A DNA stretch of 64,000 bases from Bacillus sp. N13C7. Lineage in GTDB: Bacteria > Bacillota > Bacilli > Bacillales > Bacillaceae. The position numbers and the translations under genes were made by a program. Each line of letters begins with the position of its first letter. Position 1 is the stretch's first letter. The stretch is taken from NCBI RefSeq assembly GCF_026790065.1, contig NZ_JALAMO010000005.1, positions 124,001 through 188,000 of the forward strand. The letters run 5' to 3'. The notes under the pieces were generated by a model. That model ran no database searches and was not told the origin of the DNA. It saw only the letters and a program-made list of their open reading frames with translations. Positions 56,608 to 64,000 of this stretch are shown here, in pieces.

Positions 56608-56648
56608 TGTTCTAAGCTCATCTTTCGAGATGAGTTTTTTGTTTTGTT
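56608..56648 (+). terminator. xylR terminator
   Basis: AGCTCATCT and AGATGAGTTTTTT arms around a small loop after xylR. Confidence 0.85.
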
Positions 56649-56695
56649 ATATTAATGACGTTCTGAAGGAAACATTCCATTGGTCATCTTCTAAA

Positions 56696-56736
56696 ATGAA
56701 AAAGGAGTTCTAAAATAGAAGCCTCCTTTTTCATGT
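56696..56736 (-). terminator. xynB terminator
   Basis: AAAAAGGAG and CTCCTTTTT arms around a 15-base loop after xynB on the minus strand; symmetrical, so it can also stop plus-strand transcripts. Confidence 0.75.
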
Positions 56737-56741
56737 GCACA

Positions 56742-58343
56742 TTATTTTTCTTTATAGCGAAAATATTTAAAGTCGGCCGGAATATGATTACCACTGGTAT
56801 CTTGACATTGCATCCCTACAAACGCCCCTGTGAAGAACCCTCCTCCACGGATGTAGTCATCAGATAATTTTTTCGAGTCCAATGCAATGTCAATTTTGTG
56901 CCAATCTTTTTTGTTAAAAGAATAGAAATAATAATACTTTTCTTTTTCAATATTTACTCGCAAATATACATACTTTGCTTCACGAGGAATAACAATTTTA
57001 TTTTTTAATGGCTGTGAAAAAGAAAAGTTATCACATATTGTTAATTCAAGAATACGGCCAAGTTCTTCATCATGCGTAACTTGAAGAGCCGTCCAGTTCT
57101 CTGTATTGTAATAGTTCACCAATCCAGCGGCTTGTTGAAAATTCTCCGGATAAAACGCTACAGCAGTTTCTGCTTCAAAATAGAAACTTTGCCAACGTCT
57201 GGCTACAAATGCCTGAGTAAATGTCGAGGTTAATGATTCATGGCCGTATAATCGTAAATGATTTGGCACTTGAGTCAATGAACCTAATTCATTTGTAAAC
57301 GGAATCCTTAAAGTTTGAAAGTTAATATTTAATGTTAAGTCCTCGAATTCATCAACTTCCGGGTACGTTGCTTCAAACGCTGTTTCGGGTATAGAAGGCG
57401 CTTCTACCTCCAAGCTCCCTTCTTTTCCGCCTGCTACATAAGGCCATTCATCTTTCCAATAAAGTTTTTGAATAGCTGTTTCTCTCCCCAAAGGACAATA
57501 TCCTCTCTGCTGAAAAATTGAATCATCGTCCGGATGAATCGGGCGTCCCGTTAAATGAGCTAAATACCACTCACCAGTATGTGTTTGAACAATGGATGCA
57601 TGCCCGCATTTTTGCAATGGATTTCCTGGATCATGCCATGATGTTAAGATTGGATTATCGGGATGAACTTCATATGGGCCTTCAATAGTTGTAGAACGGG
57701 CAATTGTAGCGGCATGTTCGAACCGTGTTCCTCCTTCTGCAGTTAATAAATAATAATAGTTCCCGATATGATAAAGGTGCGGAGCTTCTGTTAGCTTTCT
57801 ATCCGTTCCTTTAAATATAACTTTCGGTTTGCCAATTAATTTTTGCTCCTTATCAGAATATTCCTGTATGACAATTCCTCCAAATGAGTGCCGATCAATC
57901 CGCTGATCCCATAACATATTTAATAAATATTTTTTTCCATCCGTATCATGGAATAAAGAAGCATCAAACCCTGAGCTATTTAATTTAATCGGCTCACTCC
58001 AATCACCATTAATCGTTTCACAAGTAACTAAATAATTGTGACAATCTTTCCAAGCGCCATCTACTACCTTAACGTCCGTATAGATCAGCCAAAACTTTCC
58101 GTCGCTATAACTTAAACATGGTGCCCAAACCCCACCTGAATCAGGGTTTCCTTTCATGTCTAATTGTGAAACTCTCTGTAATGGATGTGCAACTAAGTGC
58201 CAATTTACTAAATCTTTTGAATGGTGTATCTGAACTCCCGGAAACCACTCAAATGTAGATACAGCGATATAATAATCCTCTCCTACCCTACAAATACTTG
58301 GATCGGGATTGAAACCTTTAAGTACTGGATTGGTAATCTTCAT
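56742..58343 (-). CDS. xynB: intracellular beta-xylosidase (XynB)
   Basis: A 533-residue GH43 enzyme, without signal peptide, that cuts xylo-oligosaccharides to xylose in the cytoplasm. N-terminal five-bladed propeller starts [20 protein letters not shown] with the general base Asp, and contains [19 protein letters not shown] and [20 protein letters not shown] with the acid Glu; a C-terminal beta-sandwich completes it. GAGGAGG precedes the ATG. It follows xynP by 26 bases in the xynPB operon under XylR. Confidence 0.95.
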   Translation of the reverse strand: MKITNPVLKGFNPDPSICRVGEDYYIAVSTFEWFPGVQIHHSKDLVNWHLVAHPLQRVSQLDMKGNPDSGGVWAPCLSYSDGKFWLIYTDVKVVDGAWKDCHNYLVTCETINGDWSEPIKLNSSGFDASLFHDTDGKKYLLNMLWDQRIDRHSFGGIVIQEYSDKEQKLIGKPKVIFKGTDRKLTEAPHLYHIGNYYYLLTAEGGTRFEHAATIARSTTIEGPYEVHPDNPILTSWHDPGNPLQKCGHASIVQTHTGEWYLAHLTGRPIHPDDDSIFQQRGYCPLGRETAIQKLYWKDEWPYVAGGKEGSLEVEAPSIPETAFEATYPEVDEFEDLTLNINFQTLRIPFTNELGSLTQVPNHLRLYGHESLTSTFTQAFVARRWQSFYFEAETAVAFYPENFQQAAGLVNYYNTENWTALQVTHDEELGRILELTICDNFSFSQPLKNKIVIPREAKYVYLRVNIEKEKYYYFYSFNKKDWHKIDIALDSKKLSDDYIRGGGFFTGAFVGMQCQDTSGNHIPADFKYFRYKEK

Positions 58344-58369
58344 TTGGGATTCCTCCTCAGTTATTTTTT

Positions 58370-59761
58370 TTAAGCCTTGAAATCATCAATATGATCCAAA
58401 TAAACTTTGTCTCTATTCTCTAATTCTCGAACCATGTTTTTATATTTTTGCTCATCTAAGTTATAGAAATTAATATCAATTAAAGCTAGAGCCAGCAAGA
58501 ACACGGGAATAATGGTTGTTGTAATTAAGATTCCCGTTAATGCCTCCGGAGTTTGTGCCTGATTTGCTACATATCCAAACTTATCTAGAACCAGCCCCGG
58601 GACAATCCCTCCCAAGGCCATGCCAAACTTAAAGAAAAATCCGATAATAGCATATATGAGCCCACCCATTCTTTTCCCAGTCCTGTACTCCCCATATTCT
58701 ATTGTTTCAGGAATGAGCGCCCACATATATCCCCCGGCAGTGAGACTCCCAGCAGCAGCAATTAATCGAAAGAAAAGTATGAGGTATATATTACTTGGCG
58801 GAACAAACAGTAAAGCTAAGAGGCCGATCATATTCAGTAATAATGCGTAGTTTAGTAATTTCTTCTTCCCCAATAATTGATGAAGCCTTGGAATAAACGG
58901 CAGAATGACCAAAGCGGGCAAACTTCCTATCAAACCGTACCACTTCACCAAATCCTCTCTTTCTAAGTTATACGTTACGTAATAAATGCCCACCGAATTA
59001 CTGATTGAATTCACTCCAAAAATAATAATAAAGAATATACTTAACACAACAAGTGGACGATTAACACGAAATTGCTCAAATATATCCGAAAATTTAATTT
59101 TCTCTTCAGATTTTTGAAGAGTGACACGCTCTTTTGTGCTTTTAAAACAAAAGATTAAAAGGCACCCGCCTATTATTCCCAAAATACCCATGGTTAGTTG
59201 CCACCCAAGAGATTCGTTGCCGGAAGTATCGCTTAAATAAGCAGCCAGTAAGGGAACAAAAAATGCAACGACAAGACCCCCTAGATTCGCAAATAACATA
59301 CGCACAGATGTTATACTAACAACTTCTTGATTATTTCTGGTCATTGCAGAAGTTAACGCGCCATATGGAACGTTTATCGTTGTGTATGTAAGCGATAAGC
59401 CAACATAGGTCAAATAGGCGTATATTAATTTCCCGATATCCGAAAAATCCGGGGTTGTAAAACAGAGTATTGCCAGTATGACAAATGGAAATGCTCCGAA
59501 TAAGAGATACGGTCTAAAGCGCCCAAACCTGCTATTCGTTCTGTCAACTATTGTTCCAATAAAAGGATCAGCGAGAGCATCGATTATTCTAACCACTAAA
59601 AACATAGTACCGGCTGTTGCTGCCGGTAAACCAAATATATCTGTATAGAAGAACAAAAGATAAGTAGACACTGTTGCATAAATTAAATTACATGCAAAAT
59701 CTCCAGACGCATATCCAACTTTTTCAACCATGCTAACCTTCTTTACATTTTCACTGAGCAT
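58370..59761 (-). CDS. xynP: xylo-oligosaccharide symporter (XynP)
   Basis: A 463-residue permease of the GPH (glycoside-pentoside-hexuronide:cation) family with 12 helices. Family motifs are [20 protein letters not shown] after helix 2 and [20 protein letters not shown] near helix 10. It takes up short beta-xylosides with a cation. The ATG at 59761 follows GGGGAG and gives the B. subtilis length; a frame from 59830 is not needed. First gene of xynPB, with a cre site and xylO upstream. Confidence 0.94.
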   Translation of the reverse strand: MLSENVKKVSMVEKVGYASGDFACNLIYATVSTYLLFFYTDIFGLPAATAGTMFLVVRIIDALADPFIGTIVDRTNSRFGRFRPYLLFGAFPFVILAILCFTTPDFSDIGKLIYAYLTYVGLSLTYTTINVPYGALTSAMTRNNQEVVSITSVRMLFANLGGLVVAFFVPLLAAYLSDTSGNESLGWQLTMGILGIIGGCLLIFCFKSTKERVTLQKSEEKIKFSDIFEQFRVNRPLVVLSIFFIIIFGVNSISNSVGIYYVTYNLEREDLVKWYGLIGSLPALVILPFIPRLHQLLGKKKLLNYALLLNMIGLLALLFVPPSNIYLILFFRLIAAAGSLTAGGYMWALIPETIEYGEYRTGKRMGGLIYAIIGFFFKFGMALGGIVPGLVLDKFGYVANQAQTPEALTGILITTTIIPVFLLALALIDINFYNLDEQKYKNMVRELENRDKVYLDHIDDFKA

Positions 59762-59834
59762 GATTTCTCCCCTTTTCAACCCTTTAATATGGAACAATGT
59801 GAAACGATATGAAAATTTCCTCAAACGCACAGAA

Positions 59835-59848
59835 AGAAAACGCTTTCA
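59835..59848 (-). promoter_or_regulatory. cre (CcpA) site upstream of xynP
   Basis: TGAAAGCGTTTTCT on the minus strand, one mismatch from the cre consensus, about 75 bases before xynP. Confidence 0.8.
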
Positions 59849-60035
59849 AAAAAGCGAGAAAGATTATAGTGGTTTACTTCCACAGAGTATTCCATCGTTT
59901 AAATGGTAATCAGCAAGCAGGAAATTCATCTTTTTTCGCCATACCTTATATGCCTAAAAAAATAAAGCCTCTCTTCCCCCCTTTCATCCATATTTGTTAG
60001 AGCTTAAATCTTATGGGCAATAAAAGTTCATTCCT

Positions 60036-60060
60036 TTAGTTTGTTGCTTAGACAAACTAA
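60036..60060. promoter_or_regulatory. xylO operator of the xynPB operon
   Basis: A 25-base dyad TTAGTTTGT...ACAAACTAA nearly identical to the one at xylA, about 280 bases before xynP. Confidence 0.9.
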
Positions 60061-60393
60061 CTTGACTTAATATTATAAAATCCTCTTGATTATTTCAATA
60101 CGTTTTTTCAGAGAATTTCAACAAGGGTGAAATAAATATTGATTTTTGACTTCTTTCTATACACTCAGTGTGTCAATCTTTAGAGTAAGAATGATGTGGC
60201 TGATCAAGAAATTAATAACTGTGTAAAACATAAATTATCTTTTCAAATGTGTTTCTTTAAAAACTGATATATATAAAAATTAGGAATCCAGGCAAATTCT
60301 ATGTTGTGTTTTTTCTTACGCTTGTTTTAAAATTGAACAAAAGAGAATACAGAAATTCATTCTGTATAAGTGTATTCAATATGCTAATTTTAT
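60061..60393. other. AT-rich intergenic region
   Basis: Between the xynP operator and a broken small gene. No gene, hairpin or repeat of note seen. Confidence 0.45.
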
Positions 60394-60549
60394 TTACATC
60401 TTTATGATTCTTCTTTGTTCTTCTATAACCATCTCATAAAGACTCATTATAAACTTTAGATAATCATCAATAGTTAGCAAATGATATTTCGCTCCATCAT
60501 CCTCAATAGTCTACAATGCAAATGGTTTTAAGTCTTCAAACATTCCCAT
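60394..60549 (-). pseudogene. small gene with in-frame stop
   Basis: Minus-strand frame MGMFEDLKPFAL, then TAG at 60511-60513, then TIEDDGAKYHLLTIDDYLKF on to EEQRRIIKM and stop. The composition looks protein-like throughout and the stop splits it, suggesting a decayed small gene of about 51 codons. No family recognised and no strong ribosome binding site seen. Confidence 0.4.
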
Positions 60550-60787
60550 TTTAATACGACTCCATTAAATTTATAGGGAAAGTTATAAACCTGATGGAGA
60601 CTAGCCTACCTCCTGCAATGCCAAGGCCGTTCGCCTAGTAGAAATGACCTTTAACCATGACTAAGGCATATATTGGGATTTCAACTAAGAGACCGTCATC
60701 TCTTACTAACTCACAATTACAATGATTATTAATTTCTCAAGGAACGATCAGCAGCCCGTTAGCTCCTCCCTGATGAAAGAGGATCTG

Positions 60788-61698
<911 letters not shown>

Positions 61699-62107
61699 AT
61701 GTCCAAAAAATCAGCTCATAAGATTGTTTACTGTGTCTTTGTTGTTGTCTACAAAGACGGTCAGTCCATTGCCTCTAAGCGGCTCACTATGCGTAAGAAG
61801 TTTTGAATCACTTGAACTGGATGATCTTACTGTCCTTGTTATCGAAGGAATTCAAGGAAACGGACTAGTTTACTTTGCTTTGACCAAAGAAAAAAATTCA
61901 GAGTGTATCGTACCCAAGAAAGCTGACTCCCTTATGAAATTAATAAACACCGGCTACACCAAGAAGGATATAAAACCCCTTCTCGCCTATCCCGATGGAA
62001 CTGCAGCTGGGTTGCCACATGCAGAACGAAGTAAGTTCCGCTTCACCAAATTAGCCAGAGCAGGCAGTTATATCACGAGCTCAGCGAGGGAAGTGGCGCT
62101 TCGGTAA
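61699..62107 (+). pseudogene. frameshifted gene of unknown function
   Basis: ATG at 61699, after GAGGGAACG, gives MSKKSAHKIVYCVFVVVYKD and ends at 61806 (35 residues). The +1 frame overlaps it and continues with SFESLELDDLTVLVIEGIQG through IQGNGLVYFALTKEK to the stop at 62107. Joined, they make a protein of about 135 residues with one frameshift near 61790-61800. No family recognised. It lies in the decayed phage segment, but on the opposite strand to the terminase remnant. Confidence 0.5.
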
Positions 62108-62199
62108 TGACTGTAGGGGAAATTGGACAATCAGCGGCATTGTCGACAACTCATCTGATTCGCGGAAAATGTTTATTAGACGCATAGTCTGAAATCTTT

Positions 62200-62709
62200 A
62201 GAAGGTGGCAACAGACGATTTGCCTCCCAATTCTAGGTATTTTTCGAACCCCCGCTTATTTTTTGGTCCAGGCCGCCTTCCGTAGCGACAAAGGAGTGAC
62301 TGTTCACGAATATCTTTGTGCATCGTCGTTTAACGGATAAATTCAAGCCATAGCCGTTATGTCATCGGACCCGGCATGTCTAACCAATATAAACTTTCCT
62401 GCCCACAAGGTCAGGTTTTTCTTTAACCGCACAGGCATTCCAATCGTCAATAGAGATGAAGCTTTCCTCACTCACTTGCCGCTAAACATTAAAGTTTTTC
62501 ACATACAATGCATGTAAATTCCGCTGCTCTTTTGCTGCAACCAAGCCCAGCTTTAAAGATGCACCAAGGTAGGGGTACGTTTCTGGACGCTCCGCCTCTT
62601 TTTCAACGCCATCCTGTTCATAAATGGCGATGAAATCATCATCTATATTGCGCTCTTTTCTTAGCACTTTTTTTAGCATCATAACTTCTGGGTTTACTAA
62701 TGATTGCAA
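62200..62709 (-). pseudogene. phage terminase large subunit remnant
   Basis: Minus-strand fragments that together read like the middle of a phage terminase large subunit (Terminase_1 type). First frame from 62709: LVNPEVMMLKKVLRKERNID, FIAIYEQDGVEKEAERPETY, ending KNFNV at a TAG (62482). The same frame goes on with SEESFISIDDWNACAVKEKP and GRKVYIG, then shifts to SDDITAMA and IYPLNDDAQ, and again to HSFVATEGGLDQK. The VYIGLDLS-x-x-DDLTA pattern is the nuclease Asp motif of such terminases. Several stops and frameshifts: dead. The N-terminal ATPase part is missing. Confidence 0.55.
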
Positions 62710-62895
62710 GCATCCATGTAATAATTAATGATTTTATCTATTGTCTGTTCAACGTTATGTGCGTGATCCGAGTATTCGCTTTTCAAATACCGGATAATTC
62801 GCTTTTATCCTCAAGATACAGATAGACTTTCTCATATTTTTCAATATAAAGGTCGTTCCATCCAGGAATAAACGAGAGTTCAGATTCTATCTTTT
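62710..62895 (-). pseudogene. decayed phage-region coding remnant
   Basis: Minus strand: LSFIPGWNDLYIEKYEKVYL YLEDKSELSGI then a stop, and in another frame YLKSEYSDHAHNVEQTIDKI INYYMDA. The pieces appear to be one small protein split by a frameshift, next to the terminase remnant. No family recognised. Confidence 0.35.
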
Positions 62896-63060
62896 ACTAG
62901 TACAATTTTTTAGAAGTTTGGAAAAGAATATAGAATACATAAAGGAGACTTTAGCTTTTAAAGAAAGGTTTACAGCAATTATGGAGTTAGATTCATAACT
63001 TCAAATTTTTTTGGTCATATTTTGGTCACAAGGACTAAAAATATTGTTCTCTTAATCTTT
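62896..63060. other. spacer next to the glnA 3' copy
   Basis: AT-rich DNA with two copies of TTTTGGTCA near 63010-63030. No gene seen. Confidence 0.4.
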
Positions 63061-63064
63061 TGAC

Positions 63065-63172
63065 CAAAATTCAAAAATCCCCTGACACCAATAGTGCCAA
63101 GGGATTGAGAGATTAATACTGAGACATATACTGTTCGCGCTCCCAAGGGTGAACTTGTGTGCGGAATATAGT
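63065..63172 (-). repeat. copy of the glnA 3' end and terminator (candidate attachment site)
   Basis: On the minus strand a frame reads FRTQVHPWEREQYMSQY and stop, which is the C terminus of B. subtilis glutamine synthetase GlnA. Just after it comes a terminator-like hairpin (TCCCTTGGCACT and GGTGTCAGGGGA arms, T run). The body of glnA is absent. A short duplicated 3' end plus terminator next to phage debris is what a tyrosine recombinase leaves when an element integrates into the 3' end of a gene. The intact glnA should lie beyond the right edge. Confidence 0.7.
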
Positions 63173-63264
63173 CTAGGCAATATTTCAATGTCATAGTGCA
63201 TGATAAACGTTGAATTAAAAAGGTTTTGTTATTTCTCTTCGAATAAGAAATCATCAAGTATACT

Positions 63265-63306
63265 ATATTTGTGGGTGTTTGGTGGGTGTATTTGTGGGTG
63301 CCCACA
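63265..63306. repeat. GTGGGTG direct repeats near the glnA copy
   Basis: GTGGGTG occurs three times in 30 bases (spaced about 11 to 13 bases, one helical turn), and ends in GTGGGTGCCCAC. Similar short repeats beside attachment sites are often arm-type integrase or excisionase binding sites. Confidence 0.45.
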
Positions 63307-63432
63307 TCGATTTATTTTTAGATTTTTATTGTAATCTAAAGATATACATATAAAGGGAACAGAATCTATTTAAATAAAAAAGGAGAATTAGAAAAGATGT
63401 AGTATTTGTCATTATAGAGAGGAGTGATCAAG

Positions 63433-63522
63433 ATGAAATTACAACGCGAGTTACCTGTAGGGACACACCATGACCCACCTGTAGGAATGGAATTAGGTCG
63501 TGAAATAAGAGTAGGAGCGTAA
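63433..63522 (+). CDS. 29-residue peptide gene
   Basis: ATG preceded by GAGAGGAGTGATCAAG, a strong ribosome binding site. The product is a charged, Pro/Gly-containing peptide (MKLQRELPVGTHHDPPVGME then nine residues ending REIRVGA) with PVG twice. It has no signal peptide or membrane segment. A strong terminator follows at once, so it looks like a complete single-gene unit. First gene inside the element bounded by the glnA copy. Not recognised. Confidence 0.55.
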   Translation: MKLQRELPVGTHHDPPVGMELGREIRVGA

Positions 63523-63523
63523 G

Positions 63524-63558
63524 TAAAAAGGCCTTTCGCATGTCGAAGGCCTTTTATT
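63524..63558. terminator. bidirectional terminator
   Basis: AAAAGGCCTTTCG and CGAAGGCCTTTT arms between the peptide gene and the next minus-strand gene. Confidence 0.88.
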
Positions 63559-63779
63559 TATTGATGGACTCGGCAGCCGCACTCACAATGAAAATGGACA
63601 TGTCTGTTACCGTACCAATCGCAGACATAATTAGTTGATTCTTTGTGGCAGGATGGGCAAGTGATAGCCGGTTTTTCTTCTGGCTCTCCTTCGTGCTGCT
63701 CGTATATCTCTATAACTTCATTTAGTAGGAAGGTAGTTCTTTCAAGTTCTTCAAGTAGCTCTTTTGGTAGCTCTTTCAC
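63558..63779 (-). CDS. small zinc-ribbon-like phage-type protein
   Basis: About 73 residues from a GTG at 63779 after GAGGTGAT. An N-terminal helix rich in Leu and Glu (LPKELLEELERTTFLLNEVI) is followed by a cysteine-rich end with CPSCHKES, VCDWYG and HCECGCRVHQ, likely binding one zinc. Small proteins of this kind are common in Bacillus prophages and integrative elements. Function unknown. Confidence 0.6.
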   Translation of the reverse strand: MKELPKELLEELERTTFLLNEVIEIYEQHEGEPEEKPAITCPSCHKESTNYVCDWYGNRHVHFHCECGCRVHQ

Positions 63780-63916
63780 ACCTATCACCTCAAAAAGAAG
63801 ATACCAGAACGTTCGTTCTCAAACAATTAAAAAACTCTCACTTCGAGATAAAGGGGATAAAAGTACCACGCGATTCCTAGAAAAGTAAAAAGCCCTGCTC
63901 ATATGAGTGGGCTTCA

Positions 63917-64000
63917 TTAATCATAAGGACGGTACTTCTTTCGGCCGGCTTCTAATTCTTTTTTCAAGGATAAAACATGATCTAGTAAGAACAATGCAAC
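63917..64000 (-). CDS. C-terminal end of an element gene, partial
   Basis: Minus-strand frame entering from the right edge: LFLLDHVLSLKKELEAGRKK YRPYD and stop at 63917. A hairpin with GCCC and GGGC arms (63890-63915) follows. Only 27 codons are visible, too few to identify. Confidence 0.45.
   Translation of the reverse strand, partial: VALFLLDHVLSLKKELEAGRKKYRPYD

Noticed and set aside
63015-63305. 96-residue minus-strand frame
   Set aside because: It runs across the glnA 3' copy in the wrong frame, through a hairpin, and has no ribosome binding site; the GlnA frame explains the sequence.

Overview
The window is chromosomal DNA of a member of the Bacillus subtilis species complex. Almost every gene can be matched, in order, to the known B. 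subtilis block running from yngB through parC/parE, citB, tkt, lexA, the yndDEF germination genes, thyA and the xyl/xyn cluster to glnA, seen here in reverse orientation. Start sites are typical for Bacillus: strong AGGAGG-type ribosome binding sites and frequent GTG or TTG starts. It is not strain 168 itself, because several accessory genes and broken genes differ from that gene order as I remember it.

Layout. 1-6442: end of a sugar-nucleotide gene (yngB), yngA, then a plant cell wall cluster (xynD, xynC, ynfE, eglS). 6765-13604: alsT, two small membrane genes, and topoisomerase IV (parC, parE). 13999-20391: yneT, plsY, yneR, yneQ, yneP, spore genes tlp and sspN, yneN and aconitase citB. 20619-25056: spore genes sspO, sspP and cotM, yneK, the ccdABC genes, ynzD, yneF and sirA. 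25209-29433: tkt and the SOS locus ynzC-yneB-yneA/lexA. 29964-35483: fosB, yndM, yndL, yndK and the uncharacterised yndGHJ operon. 35640-39641: a GerA-family germinant receptor operon (yndDEF) with a tiny extra subunit gene in front. 39863-45771: ynzB, yndB, yndA, tatAC, the coat protein pair cotC/cotU, yncM and thyA. 45883-51053: dUTPase, a broken phage-like gene, alrB, yncC and a broken yncB. 51340-61429: a xylan and xylose cluster (a B. pumilus-type GH11 xylanase, xylB, xylA, xylR, xynB, xynP, and a second GH11 xylanase xynA). 61430-64000: decayed phage DNA, including a terminase large-subunit remnant, then a short copy of the glnA 3' end that looks like an attachment site, then the first small genes of an element that continues past the window.

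How the genes work together. Secreted XynA, the second GH11 enzyme, XynC (glucuronoxylan) and XynD (arabinose side chains) break xylan down outside the cell. XynP imports xylo-oligosaccharides, XynB cleaves them, and XylA and XylB feed xylose into the pentose phosphate pathway, where transketolase (tkt) acts. XylR operators and CcpA-type cre sites are visible at the expected places. A second theme is sporulation: SASPs, coat proteins, a germinant receptor, SirA and a Spo0E-like phosphatase. A third is DNA damage, with three SOS boxes between yneA and lexA.

I did not find a clearly new multi-gene system. The best candidates for follow-up are the element entering at glnA with its 29-residue peptide gene, the unannotated cysteine-rich small gene at 44841-45017, the germinant receptor small subunit, and the conserved but unexplained yndGHJ membrane operon. 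No rRNA, tRNA, CRISPR array or complete insertion sequence was seen.
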